A stretch of DNA of 64,000 nt from Spirulina sp034932185 (GTDB lineage: Bacteria > Cyanobacteriota > Cyanobacteriia > Cyanobacteriales > Spirulinaceae), in the NCBI RefSeq assembly GCF_034932185.1, contig NZ_JAYGHW010000005.1:1-64000 (forward strand), read 5' to 3'. How positions within the stretch are numbered: position 1 is the first letter of the stretch; every line of letters begins with the position of its first letter. Below the pieces are notes generated by a model. It saw nothing but the letters and a program-made list of their open reading frames with translations. It was not told where the DNA came from and searched no databases. The position numbers were made by a program, and so were the translations under genes. Shown here one piece after another: positions 44,922-53,587 of this stretch.

Positions 44922-45902
44922 TTAAACCTGGAGCAACGTGGCCAATACTTCTGGGGTTAAGCGCGGGCCATATTGTGTCACCACTTGGGCCGCTGCCCGT
45001 GAGGCCAGAGTTCCCGCTTCGGGGTAGCTCATGCCGTGGGTAATGCCGTAGAGAAAAGCCCCCGCATAGGTATCCCCTGCGCCCACGGTGTCGATCGCCT
45101 TTACTGGCATTGGCTCAATCTCGTGTAATGTTTCTCCATCAAAAACGAGGGAACCAGCGGGGCCGAGGGTGACAGCAAAGGTGCGGGCCAGGGTTTTGAG
45201 ATAGGCGATCGCCCCTTCCCGGTCTTCTACCCCCGCCAACGTCATCGCTTCCGCCTCATTGGCAAAGAGCAAATCCACCCCCGGCCCAATGATTTCCAGC
45301 AGGCCATCCCGGAAAAACTTGGCCATATTCGGGTCAGAAAGGGAAAAACTGGTTTTCACCCCCGCATCGCGGGCAAAATTTAACCCCGTAATCGCTGCAT
45401 CCTTGCCGGTGGGGGAGGTGACAAGATAGCCCTCGGTGTAGAGATATTGGGCTTGGGCGAGGGCCGTGCTATCAATTTCAGCAGGGGAAATATCGGCACT
45501 AATCCCTAAAAAGGTGTTCATGGTGCGATCAGCATCGGGGGTGACAAAGACCAAGCATTTGCCGGTTACGCCTTCGGTGCGGGGTTGGTGTTGCAGATTG
45601 GTATCTAAGCCACATTCGAGGAGATCGGAGAGGAAAAAGCCCCCTGTGGGATCATTGGCTACCTTACAGGCATAGTAACCCTTACCCCCCAATTGGCTGA
45701 GAGTGACGAGGGTATTGGCCGCCGAGCCACCGCTGGCCTTTTTGCACTCCACCCCTTGGAGGTGAACGGTAATTTCACTTTGGCGGTGTTCATCCACCAA
45801 TGTCATCACGCCCTTTTCAATGTTTAACTCCGCCAGTTGCTCCGGTGTCACCTCATATTCCATGTCCACCAAAGCGTTGCCAATGCCGTAAACGTCATAC
45901 AT
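44922..45902 (-). CDS. PfkB-family kinase, adenosine-kinase-like
   Basis: A 326-residue ribokinase-fold enzyme. The N-terminal GNALVDMEYEV and GGSAANTLVTLSQLGG segments bind the nucleoside or sugar, and DTVGAGDTYAGAFLYG holds the catalytic Asp and anion hole. The sequence is of the adenosine kinase/sugar kinase group present in most cyanobacteria, so phosphorylation of adenosine or a sugar is likely. Below the gene, GGGACAGT/ACTGTCCC (44882-44904) may be a terminator hairpin. Confidence 0.9.
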   Translation of the reverse strand: MYDVYGIGNALVDMEYEVTPEQLAELNIEKGVMTLVDEHRQSEITVHLQGVECKKASGGSAANTLVTLSQLGGKGYYACKVANDPTGGFFLSDLLECGLDTNLQHQPRTEGVTGKCLVFVTPDADRTMNTFLGISADISPAEIDSTALAQAQYLYTEGYLVTSPTGKDAAITGLNFARDAGVKTSFSLSDPNMAKFFRDGLLEIIGPGVDLLFANEAEAMTLAGVEDREGAIAYLKTLARTFAVTLGPAGSLVFDGETLHEIEPMPVKAIDTVGAGDTYAGAFLYGITHGMSYPEAGTLASRAAAQVVTQYGPRLTPEVLATLLQV

Positions 45903-45943
45903 AAGCTAATGTTTTAAATCTGCAAGTTGAAGCCTTTGGATGA

Positions 45944-46015
45944 TATAGCAATTTCTGAAGCGATGCGGTACAGAGATCCCCCTCAATCCCCCTTAAAAAG
46001 GGGGAGGTAGAGTTT
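45944..46015. repeat. MITE fragment with CCCCCTT/AAGGGGG core
   Basis: Starts TATAGCAATT and contains GCGGTACAGAGATCCCCCTC and the CCCCCTTAAAAAGGGGG hairpin. It matches, in inverted orientation, most of the element at 52336-52430, but the far end is missing. Confidence 0.75.
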
Positions 46016-46032
46016 TGATCGCACAGGATTGA

Positions 46033-46905
46033 TCAACCGAAACGGCGGCGGAGGAGGGGTTGAATCAGGAGCAGGACAACCAGATCAAAGGCCAATAACA
46101 CCGCCAACATCACAGCAAAATTGAGATCCCCCCAAGGGGCGGCCATGACGGGACTGGTGAGGGACCATTGAGCATTGAAATAGATATAGCGGATCGGCTC
46201 GATCGCATAGGTGAGGGGGTTCAATGCCGCTAACCATTGCAACCAGGGGGCCATGAAGGAGAGGGGGGCGAGGGCGGTGCTGGCGAACAGGAGGGGTAGA
46301 TTGGTGACAAAAATTACGGCAATTAATTCAATATGTCCCGGTAGGGCAAAGGCCAGCCCCAAACTGAGGGCCGTCACCCCTAAAACGATGAGCAGGACAA
46401 TGAGGGCGATCTCCCCCAACCCCACCACATTGGGCAACCCCGCCCCCAAAGCCGCACTGGCCCCAATAATCACCACCGTTTGCACAAAGGCGAGGCTAAT
46501 AATATAGATCGTCGAAGCCGCCACAATCGAATAGCGGGAAGCCAAGGGAGCCACAAGGAGCCGATTTAAAAACCCAAATTCCCGGTCAAACATCACCGGC
46601 AGCCCCGCATTCAATGCCCCCGAAAACGCCGTAAACACAATCACCCCCGGCGCGAGAAACTGGCCATAGTGAACCTCAGGGCCAAACAAACTTTGGGGCG
46701 CGTTCGTAAACAAAGCCCCAAAGAGAATCAACCACATCATCGGCTGAATCACCCCCGCCACAAGGGTAGAGGGCCGCCGTTGCAGTTGAATAAAGAGCCG
46801 TTGAGTGAGGGCCAGGGTTTCCTGGATAAATTCCGCCACAGCCCCCGGATCCGGGGCTTGGGCAGTTTGGGGGGCAAGGGCAGTGGGACTAATGGATTGG
46901 CTCAT
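46033..46905 (-). CDS. ABC-2 type exporter permease
   Basis: A 290-residue membrane protein with about six hydrophobic helices, starting after a soluble N-terminal part that carries the amphipathic coupling segment (TQRLFIQLQRRPSTLVAGVI). The FLAPGVIVFTAFSGALNAGL and RLLVAPLASRYSIV segments are typical of DrrB-like drug or polysaccharide/lipid exporters. It should pair with the ATPase encoded just upstream (47143-48168), 237 bases away across a tandem repeat. Confidence 0.9.
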   Translation of the reverse strand: MSQSISPTALAPQTAQAPDPGAVAEFIQETLALTQRLFIQLQRRPSTLVAGVIQPMMWLILFGALFTNAPQSLFGPEVHYGQFLAPGVIVFTAFSGALNAGLPVMFDREFGFLNRLLVAPLASRYSIVAASTIYIISLAFVQTVVIIGASAALGAGLPNVVGLGEIALIVLLIVLGVTALSLGLAFALPGHIELIAVIFVTNLPLLFASTALAPLSFMAPWLQWLAALNPLTYAIEPIRYIYFNAQWSLTSPVMAAPWGDLNFAVMLAVLLAFDLVVLLLIQPLLRRRFG

Positions 46906-47012
46906 GATTTGATTTTTAAAGGAAAGTTTAATCTTGTCCCAAGTCCCCTTGTTCTACTCCGCAGGCGCATCGCCGCAAGGGATTAGGGGGATTTAGGGGG
47001 ATCTTGGGCTGT

Positions 47013-47134
47013 AAAGTCCCCCGTATTAAGGGGGATTTAGGGGGATCTCCGGTTCAAAGTCCCCCGTATTAAGGGGGATTTAGGGGGATCTCCGGTTCAA
47101 AGTCCCCCGTATTAAGGGGGATTTAGGGGGATCT
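47013..47134. repeat. Three tandem copies of a 43 bp palindromic unit
   Basis: AAAGTCCCCCGTATTAAGGG starts at 47013, 47056 and 47099, an exact period of 43. Each unit has a CCCCC-GTATTAA-GGGGG hairpin followed by GATTTAGGGGGATCT. They lie between the ABC ATPase and permease genes. Confidence 0.88.
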
Positions 47135-47142
47135 CTGGGGAT

Positions 47143-48168
47143 CTAAGCTGTTTTCATCGCTTGTTTTTGTTCTTTTTTCAGATCCCGCATACTGGCCGCC
47201 GCCAACTCCGCATCCATGAGCGTGCGACCCGTAGCCGCGAGATAAACATCATCCAAACTCGGTCGGGATTGGGCGAGGCTGAAAATGGGCAGACCAATAT
47301 CGGTGAGGGTGTCTTGAATTTGGGGGAGGGCATTGCTACCCCGTTGGACAACAAGATTGAGGGAATTGCCTTGGGCGGTATTGATAATCACCGTTTCCAC
47401 AAAGGGCAGGGCATTAAGACTGTGCTGTGCCTTTTGGACTTCTTCGTCGGAGGTGAACTCCCGGAGCCGGAGGGTAATGCGATCGCCCCCCACCTGATCC
47501 TTTAACTGGGTGGGTGTGCCTTCTGCCAAGACTAAACCCCGGTCAATAATCGCGAGGCGATCGGCCAAGGCATCCACCTCTTCTAAATAATGGCTGGTGA
47601 GCAGCACCGTTGTCCCGGCGGCCTTCAGTTGGCGTAAAAATTCCCACACGACAAAGCGGCTTTCAATATCCAACCCCACCGTCGGCTCATCCAAAACCAA
47701 AAGATCCGGCTGATGGAGTAGCCCAGCAGCGAGATCGAGGCGGCGGCGAATCCCGCCGGAATAGGTTCCGGTTTTTTGGTCGGCGTAGTCCGTCAGATTG
47801 AGGGCTTCGAGTAGTTCTTGAATGCGGTCTTGGGCCCGAGAGCGCGGGATGTGGTAGATGGCGGCTTGAAGGTTGAGCAGTTCCCGCCCGGTGAGGACTT
47901 TATCAAGGGCCACTTCTTGGGCCACATAGCCCAGTCTGCGCCGTACCTGTTTGGGTTGCTTGACGGCGGAAATCCCACAGACTTCAACGCGGCCGCTATC
48001 GGGTTTAGCAAGGGTACAAAGACAACGAATCGTGGTGGTTTTGCCGGCCCCATTGGGGCCCAGGAGTCCGAAAATTTCTCCCCGTTGGACGGTAAAGGAA
48101 ATATCTTGAACGGCTGGGATTTCGCCGTAGCGTTTTTGCAGATGTTCAATGACAACAGCGGCGGTCAT
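47143..48168 (-). CDS. ABC exporter ATPase, DrrA-type
   Basis: A 341-residue ATPase. Walker A is GLLGPNGAGKTTTIR near residue 36, the signature is TYSGGIRRRLDLAAGL and Walker B is LLVLDEPTVGLD. The DrrA-type C-terminal extension (from GGDRITLRLREF) follows the nucleotide-binding domain. With the downstream permease it would form a homodimeric exporter for a hydrophobic compound or lipid. Confidence 0.92.
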   Translation of the reverse strand: MTAAVVIEHLQKRYGEIPAVQDISFTVQRGEIFGLLGPNGAGKTTTIRCLCTLAKPDSGRVEVCGISAVKQPKQVRRRLGYVAQEVALDKVLTGRELLNLQAAIYHIPRSRAQDRIQELLEALNLTDYADQKTGTYSGGIRRRLDLAAGLLHQPDLLVLDEPTVGLDIESRFVVWEFLRQLKAAGTTVLLTSHYLEEVDALADRLAIIDRGLVLAEGTPTQLKDQVGGDRITLRLREFTSDEEVQKAQHSLNALPFVETVIINTAQGNSLNLVVQRGSNALPQIQDTLTDIGLPIFSLAQSRPSLDDVYLAATGRTLMDAELAAASMRDLKKEQKQAMKTA

Positions 48169-48385
48169 GACAGCACCATGGGTTTGGGATAACGCTCCCC
48201 ATTTTAAAGGGTTGCCGTCCGGGAATGGGAAAGGTGGCTAAAGTCAGCCCTCTGAGCCGTGGGGGGAAATTTTTTTCGCTAACTGGATTGCGGATGAGAA
48301 TTTTACGCCTCTCTGAGCTTGAGGCCCACAGCATGGGGGTGTGAGAGGGGAGTAGCGGCGTTCATGAATCCTTGAGGATTGCTAT

Positions 48386-49963
48386 ATGCTAAGTTTTGGC
48401 AAAATTTTGGGGGTGAGCTTGAGCAAAACCGAATGGCGTTGGTTGGGGGGGTTGACCGTTGCGGCCTTATTTCTATGGTTAGTGGGTTTAGGCACGGCTC
48501 CCCTAAGGGATTGGGATGAGGGAACCTATGGCTTGGTGGCGAGGGAGATGGTGCGATCGCACCATTGGCTCCATCTTTCCCTGTTTGGCCAACCCTTTTG
48601 GGCCAAGCCCCCTTTAGGGATTTGGCTAGTGGCCATCGGGTATCAAGTCCTCCAAGGGTTCGGGGCTGAATGGCAATCCCCCGCCCTCGAATTTGCCTGC
48701 CGCGCTCCCCTGGCCATCATCACCGCCCTCGGCGTTCCCCTCCTCTACCTCCTCGGTCGGGAACTGTTCGGGAATCAACGGAGGGCAATTGCCGCCGCTG
48801 TCGTCTACCTCACCCTTTTACCCGTTGTCCGCCATGGTCGCCTCGCCATGCTTGATGGCATCATCAACACATTTTTGATCTTTTTCCTGCTCTGTTTGGT
48901 GAAATCGAAACAGCGGCCCCCCTGGGCCTTCGGTATGGGGATCGCCCTTGCGGCCATTGCGCTGACGAAAGGGGTTTTAGTGTTGGCCTTGGGGGCGATC
49001 GCCCTTGGTTACATCCTCCTCCAACAACAATGGCAAGTGTTTAAAAATCCCTACAGTTGGGGGGGATTATTGATTGGGGGGGCGGTGGTAGGGGCTTGGT
49101 ATGAGGCGCAATGGCAGGCCTACGGCGGGGAATTTATGACCGCGCATTTTGGCGGCCAAAGTTTGGATCGCCTCAGTACCGCCGTGGAGGGCAATGCTGG
49201 GCCAATTTGGTATTACCTGTTAGAACTGCTCAAATATGGCTGGCCTTGGCTCGTCTTTTTCCCCAAAGCCCTCACCCAAGCCGCCCAACAATGGCGCAAG
49301 GGGGGATTATTGCCCCTGTGGGGATTTGGGTTTTTCTTCGCCCTCGTAAGCGTGATGGGGACAAAATTACCCTGGTATGTTTTCCCGGTTTATTCCTTTT
49401 TCGCCCTGCTGATCGGCGGTTATGGATTAACGAATATTGCGCCCAAATTGCGCTACTTTTTCGGATTTTTAACCCTTGCTAGTTTAGGGGGTGGCGCTTA
49501 TTTGCTCTGGAGTGATCCGCAAATTCCCTTAATCGGCGGGGTGGCGATCGCCCTCATCACGTTCGCCCTCTGTACCCGATGCTTAAGCCGCCCCAACCCA
49601 GATCGCCATTTTTTAATCACCCTCAGCATCGGCCTATATCTGGGGTTAACCAGTTTTTTCCTCTCCCCCGCTTGGGTGTGGGAGGTGAATGAAAGTTTTC
49701 CGGTGCGGGCCATTGGGGCAATGGTGCGGGAACATACCTCCCCCGATACTGTGGTCTATCTGGGCTATTTCGCCAGCCGCCCCAGTTTGGATTTTTATGG
49801 CGATCGCCTCTTCATCCCCGCCGACCTCCCCACACTGCAAACCCTCCACACCCAACACTTCATCCTCATCGACGAACCCACCCGCGCCACTTGGGGGGAA
49901 TCCCTGGAAATCGTCGCCAGTGCCGACGGCTATCACCTCATTGCCCCCAAAACTCAGCTATGA
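48386..49963 (+). CDS. GT39/ArnT-type membrane glycosyltransferase
   Basis: A 525-residue protein with about 11 membrane helices. The first external loop has LRDWDEGTYGLVAREM, whose Asp-Glu pair is the catalytic motif of the GT39/GT83 families, and the following segment GQPFWAKPPLGIWLVA is also conserved. Such enzymes move a sugar from a polyprenyl-phosphate carrier to protein or lipid A. The donor and acceptor are not predictable. Near the start, GGATTGCTATATG overlaps a MITE-like end. Confidence 0.9.
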   Translation: MLSFGKILGVSLSKTEWRWLGGLTVAALFLWLVGLGTAPLRDWDEGTYGLVAREMVRSHHWLHLSLFGQPFWAKPPLGIWLVAIGYQVLQGFGAEWQSPALEFACRAPLAIITALGVPLLYLLGRELFGNQRRAIAAAVVYLTLLPVVRHGRLAMLDGIINTFLIFFLLCLVKSKQRPPWAFGMGIALAAIALTKGVLVLALGAIALGYILLQQQWQVFKNPYSWGGLLIGGAVVGAWYEAQWQAYGGEFMTAHFGGQSLDRLSTAVEGNAGPIWYYLLELLKYGWPWLVFFPKALTQAAQQWRKGGLLPLWGFGFFFALVSVMGTKLPWYVFPVYSFFALLIGGYGLTNIAPKLRYFFGFLTLASLGGGAYLLWSDPQIPLIGGVAIALITFALCTRCLSRPNPDRHFLITLSIGLYLGLTSFFLSPAWVWEVNESFPVRAIGAMVREHTSPDTVVYLGYFASRPSLDFYGDRLFIPADLPTLQTLHTQHFILIDEPTRATWGESLEIVASADGYHLIAPKTQL

Positions 49964-50030
49964 CGCTCAAAAAATCCGTCTTTTCACGGATGACGACCAT
50001 CACCATCTGCCTTTTTGTCTCTGATTAACG

Positions 50031-50363
50031 TTGACACTCCCCGCGCTAAAGCGACGGGGATTCTTGGTTCATCGACCGGACTTAACCGAGCAGGATTGCT
50101 CCAACCCAGCCAGAGGTCTAATCTCCCCAAGCGTATGACTTCCCGTTTGCCCCACGGTAGTTCGTCCCAGGCGCAGGATACAAACCCGCTTCACTATCGA
50201 CTCAGCACGATGCCGCTCGCAGACTAACCCTTTCACATTCAAGTCTTCCTAGGCGACCAAATCGTTAGATTGGATGACGCAGTAGGCAATCCGCCCACTC
50301 ATTACGCTGCCTGCTTACCCTTAAATGCTTCCAGGCCTGTCGGTTTTTAGCCTTGTGATAGTT
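50031..50363 (-). pseudogene. tnpB: Decayed IS605-type tnpB with intact right-end region
   Basis: On the minus strand the sequence reads NYHKAKNRQAWKHLRVSRQR and then, after a frame change, IQSNDLVA-stop-EDLNVKGLV, all typical of the middle of TnpB. It passes straight to a TnpB-like C-terminus (TVGQTGSHTLGEIRPLAGLE, SVKSGR, stop), so the zinc-finger and RuvC-type catalytic part in between is deleted. After the stop comes the right-end hairpin CCCCGTCGCTTTAGCGCGGGG, followed by GTGTCAA at about 50031. In related elements this 3' part makes the guide (omega) RNA. The rest of the 613-base gap (49964-50576) has no gene. Confidence 0.75.
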
Positions 50364-50471
50364 CCTGGACGTTTGAAATACAATATGATTAGCATAACAC
50401 GACTGGCCTAAAACGGCGACTAAAGTCGCTCGTGTCGTCTTTCATCCCCGCAATAAATTGACGTTGCTCTA

Positions 50472-50542
50472 AGACTCCCGCACTATTTTCGTAATCCAGA
50501 CTACACAACCCCTAAAAAATGTCTGCTACGTTGCGGGAGTCT
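50472..50542. other. 11-base inverted repeat upstream of the porin gene
   Basis: AGACTCCCGCA (50472-50482) and TGCGGGAGTCT (50532-50542) are perfect complements 49 bases apart, ending 34 bases before the porin start. They could form a 5'-leader stem or mark the end of the tnpB element. Confidence 0.55.
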
Positions 50543-50576
50543 GAAAATAATGTCCTGCTAAATTTCGGTGTGAGTT

Positions 50577-52295
50577 ATGAAATTGAGGAAAAGTCAAGGA
50601 ATTTTGGTGGGGGCAATGGCCACCGCTCTGAGCTTAGGGTTTGCCCCCGCAACCCTCGCCAATGAAACGCTGCAACAACTCGAAGCCATCAGCGGCACAG
50701 CCCCGATGTCCCAAGTCCGGGGTGTTGCGGAATTGAGCGATGTTTCCCCCAATGATTGGGCCTATGCCGCGTTGAGTGATTTGGTACAACGCTACAACTG
50801 TATTGCCGGTTATCCCAACGGCACGTTTAGGGGCGATCGGGCGTTATCTCGCTATGAATTTGCCGCTGGCTTGAATGCTTGTCTCCAACAGATCGAACGA
50901 CTGATTGCCGAAAGTACCGCCAACTTTGTCAGCCGTGATGATCTCGCCACCATGGAGCGGCTGATGGCAGAGTTTGAAACTGAACTCGCCATGCTGACAA
51001 CCCGGGTGGACAACCTCGATAGTCGGGTGGCTTTTTTGGAAGATAACCAATTTTCCACCACGACCCGACTGCGGGGCAATGTGTTTATGCACATGAGCCA
51101 TGCTTGGGCAGGGCGCGATCTGCTCGCCGAAGGTAGCAGTGCTTTTACCTTAGCTACCCCCCGTCGAGATGCGAATAATATTCCGATTCGCCGCACGATT
51201 AGCGATGATAGCAAACCGACATTTTCCTATCTGACTTGGCTCAACTTAAGCACCTCCTTTACAGGTAAAGATAATTTAGCAATTCAGCTTGCCGCAGGGA
51301 ATGGGACTGCACCCGCCAACACCTATGTTTCTGCCGGTTTATTTAATACCTGGGGTTCGACATTTACCAATCAAGGCACAACGGATAATTCGGTCATTAT
51401 TCGCGAACTCTTTTATCAATTCCCGGTGAATGATACCTTGCAATTAGTGGTTGGGCCAAGGGTGAACTGGTATCGCTATTTTGATGGCAACCGCTACACC
51501 AATTTATTCAAAGGGGCTGATAGTTTTAACTCCAGTGGTGGGGCGTTGATTAATACCCTAGACCGGGGGGCGGGGGCAGTGGCGTTAGCCCGCTTGAACG
51601 ATAAGATTCAGTTCAATATTGGCTATTTAGGGGAAAGCACCGAATTTCTCAGCCAAGCCGCTGGCTTTAATACCGCCGCTAACCCCTCAGAGGGTTTGTT
51701 TTCGGGAACCTATACCCTCAGCGGTGAACTGACGTTTACCCCCATTGATGACCTCAATTTGCGGTTTTTATACACGCGATCGCGCCTCAATGCCGTTGGT
51801 GGTTTAATCGGTGCAGGGGGGCAAAGTGAACCGCTCTATGGTTTGGCGGATGATGGTTTTGGTGGGGATCTCAATGATGCCAATGCCGATACCTATAGCT
51901 TTAATTTCGACTGGCAACCTTTAGAATGGTTGGGTTTATTTGGTCGTTATACCTATGGGAAGACCCATGTACGCCCGGTGAATACGGGTTTATCTCGGGG
52001 GGTGATTATTGGCCAATCAGTACAAGCGGGGTTAGCGTTTCCAGATTTGGGCAAAGATGGCTCACTATTAACAGTGTCCTATCTGATTCCCTTTTCAATT
52101 ATTGGGGGGCGCAACTTTGTTGTTTCTGGGGCAGGGGACGGGGGCATTCAACATGAGTTTGAAGCCAACTATTTCTATCCCCTCAATAATAATATTGCCC
52201 TGGTTCCTTCGTTCTTCTGGATTAAAAACCCGAATAACTTCGGCGCTAATCCCGATGTTTATGTGGCTAACTTCCGAGCACAATTTAGTTTTTAA
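50577..52295 (+). CDS. Iron-uptake porin, SLH and OprB domains
   Basis: A 572-residue outer-membrane porin of the cyanobacterial SomA/SomB type. Signal peptide to about residue 28 (LSLGFAPATLA), SLH domain at about 50-115 (DVSPNDWAYAALSDLVQRYN, GYPNGTFRGDRALSRYEFA) that binds the peptidoglycan-linked polysaccharide, a coiled coil, then a beta-barrel of the OprB family ending in the aromatic C-terminal Phe (ANFRAQFSF). These porins are the main route for ions, including iron, across the cyanobacterial outer membrane. Confidence 0.93.
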   Translation: MKLRKSQGILVGAMATALSLGFAPATLANETLQQLEAISGTAPMSQVRGVAELSDVSPNDWAYAALSDLVQRYNCIAGYPNGTFRGDRALSRYEFAAGLNACLQQIERLIAESTANFVSRDDLATMERLMAEFETELAMLTTRVDNLDSRVAFLEDNQFSTTTRLRGNVFMHMSHAWAGRDLLAEGSSAFTLATPRRDANNIPIRRTISDDSKPTFSYLTWLNLSTSFTGKDNLAIQLAAGNGTAPANTYVSAGLFNTWGSTFTNQGTTDNSVIIRELFYQFPVNDTLQLVVGPRVNWYRYFDGNRYTNLFKGADSFNSSGGALINTLDRGAGAVALARLNDKIQFNIGYLGESTEFLSQAAGFNTAANPSEGLFSGTYTLSGELTFTPIDDLNLRFLYTRSRLNAVGGLIGAGGQSEPLYGLADDGFGGDLNDANADTYSFNFDWQPLEWLGLFGRYTYGKTHVRPVNTGLSRGVIIGQSVQAGLAFPDLGKDGSLLTVSYLIPFSIIGGRNFVVSGAGDGGIQHEFEANYFYPLNNNIALVPSFFWIKNPNNFGANPDVYVANFRAQFSF

Positions 52296-52335
52296 CTTTT
52301 AACGGTTGTGTTTGAAGTCGGGGCGAAAAATTTAA

Positions 52336-52430
52336 TATAGCGTTTTCGCGACTTATGAGAACTCTACTTCCCCCTTTTTAAGGGGGATTGAGGGGGATCT
52401 TTGTACCGCATAGCTCTAGCAATTGCTATA
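52336..52430. repeat. MITE-like element inserted in another repeat
   Basis: A 95 bp element bounded by TATAGC and GCTATA, with a CCCCCTTTTTAAGGGGG core. Immediately outside it, GGGGCGAAAAATTTA (from 52320) and TAAATTTTTTCGCCCC (to 52450) are the two halves of a different inverted repeat family, so the MITE appears to have landed in the middle of one. A shortened inverted relative is at 45944-46015. Confidence 0.8.
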
Positions 52431-52469
52431 AATTTAAATTTTTTCGCCCCTACGCAGATCAAAGAGGGG

Positions 52470-53582
52470 CTAGAGAGGTACAGGGGAATCGACATAAACC
52501 GTTGGGTCTTGGGTGGTGAATTCTAAACCGTAGGTGGTCATGCGTTGGGCGATGGTGGCGTTGGCTAGTTCTAATAAGCGTTTGCGGAGTTCGATGGAGT
52601 TATCACTAGAGCCGAGGATGAAGAATGTGACTCGGGCGCGGCGATTTTCCTGATCCTCTAGGGTCATAAATTGAATGCGGGTGCTGCCGGGATCAATGCC
52701 CATTAAACTATCGGTACTTTGATTAACAACCTGCTCAACAAGGGCCATTTGCTGGGCATTTAAACTCTGAAAAAAGTCAAGATATAACAAGACCATCACT
52801 TTTTTGCCCCGGGTGATGTTTTCAATTTCCATATTGATCATCAGGGAATTGGGGACAATGACGAGGGTATTTTTAGCGGGGGTGCGGATTTTGGTGGAGC
52901 GGATACCGATGGATTCGACGCGGCCGAAAAGGCCATTGGTGAGGCGGATATATTCTCCTTTAATATAGGGGCGGTCGAGGTATAACACGATGGTTCCGAT
53001 TAATTGGGAGAGGGCAGTTTGGGCCGCTAAACCCACTGCTGTAGCGGCTACCCCTAAACTGGCTACTAAGCCGATGAGGTTAATATTTTGGGTCTGGGCA
53101 AAGGCGATCGCCGCCGTCATCCCAATCACAACATTCAACACCGATTCAAAGGGTAAAATCAGTTCATCGGGGTCTAGACCCAGCTTTTGGACAAAGGCGA
53201 TGCCATAGACTTGGAGGAAGAGATGGAGGAGGCGGGAGGTGAGCCAAGCGGTGCTAATGGTCAGGCTGAGAATCATGCAGGGCCGCAGAAAGTTATAAAG
53301 GGCGGTGTAGGGGGTGAGCCAACTGAGGGCGATGGTAATGAGGAGGAGCGTGCCGGTAATCCGGATTTCTGGGCGGATGGGTTCGATCCAGCGGGCGTAA
53401 AAGCGGTTTTGGGTTTGGGGGGCGATCGCATTGATCACAATCCGCACCACTGTCGGCGTATAACGACCCACAATCATCGCGATGGCTAAAAAGCCGAGAA
53501 AAATGAGGGCATTGAGCAGTTCTCGCCTATGGAGCCAAAGGATTGTGGCTTGAAAAATATCCGCAACTTGAGAAAAATCCAT
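52470..53582 (-). CDS. MscS-family mechanosensitive channel
   Basis: A 370-residue membrane channel. Four hydrophobic segments precede the MscS core: the pore helix region LVASLGVAATAVGLAAQTAL, then IVLYLDRPYIKGEYIRL and GRVESIGIRSTKIRT, which form the beta domain. It should release ions on osmotic down-shock. It lies 5 bases downstream of a paralogue, so the two are co-transcribed. Confidence 0.93.
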   Translation of the reverse strand: MDFSQVADIFQATILWLHRRELLNALIFLGFLAIAMIVGRYTPTVVRIVINAIAPQTQNRFYARWIEPIRPEIRITGTLLLITIALSWLTPYTALYNFLRPCMILSLTISTAWLTSRLLHLFLQVYGIAFVQKLGLDPDELILPFESVLNVVIGMTAAIAFAQTQNINLIGLVASLGVAATAVGLAAQTALSQLIGTIVLYLDRPYIKGEYIRLTNGLFGRVESIGIRSTKIRTPAKNTLVIVPNSLMINMEIENITRGKKVMVLLYLDFFQSLNAQQMALVEQVVNQSTDSLMGIDPGSTRIQFMTLEDQENRRARVTFFILGSSDNSIELRKRLLELANATIAQRMTTYGLEFTTQDPTVYVDSPVPL

Positions 53583-53587
53583 GGGGG

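Noticed and set aside
46980..47140. Tandem repeats considered as a CRISPR array
   Set aside because: There are only three units with an exact 43-base period and no variable spacers; the units are palindromic elements.
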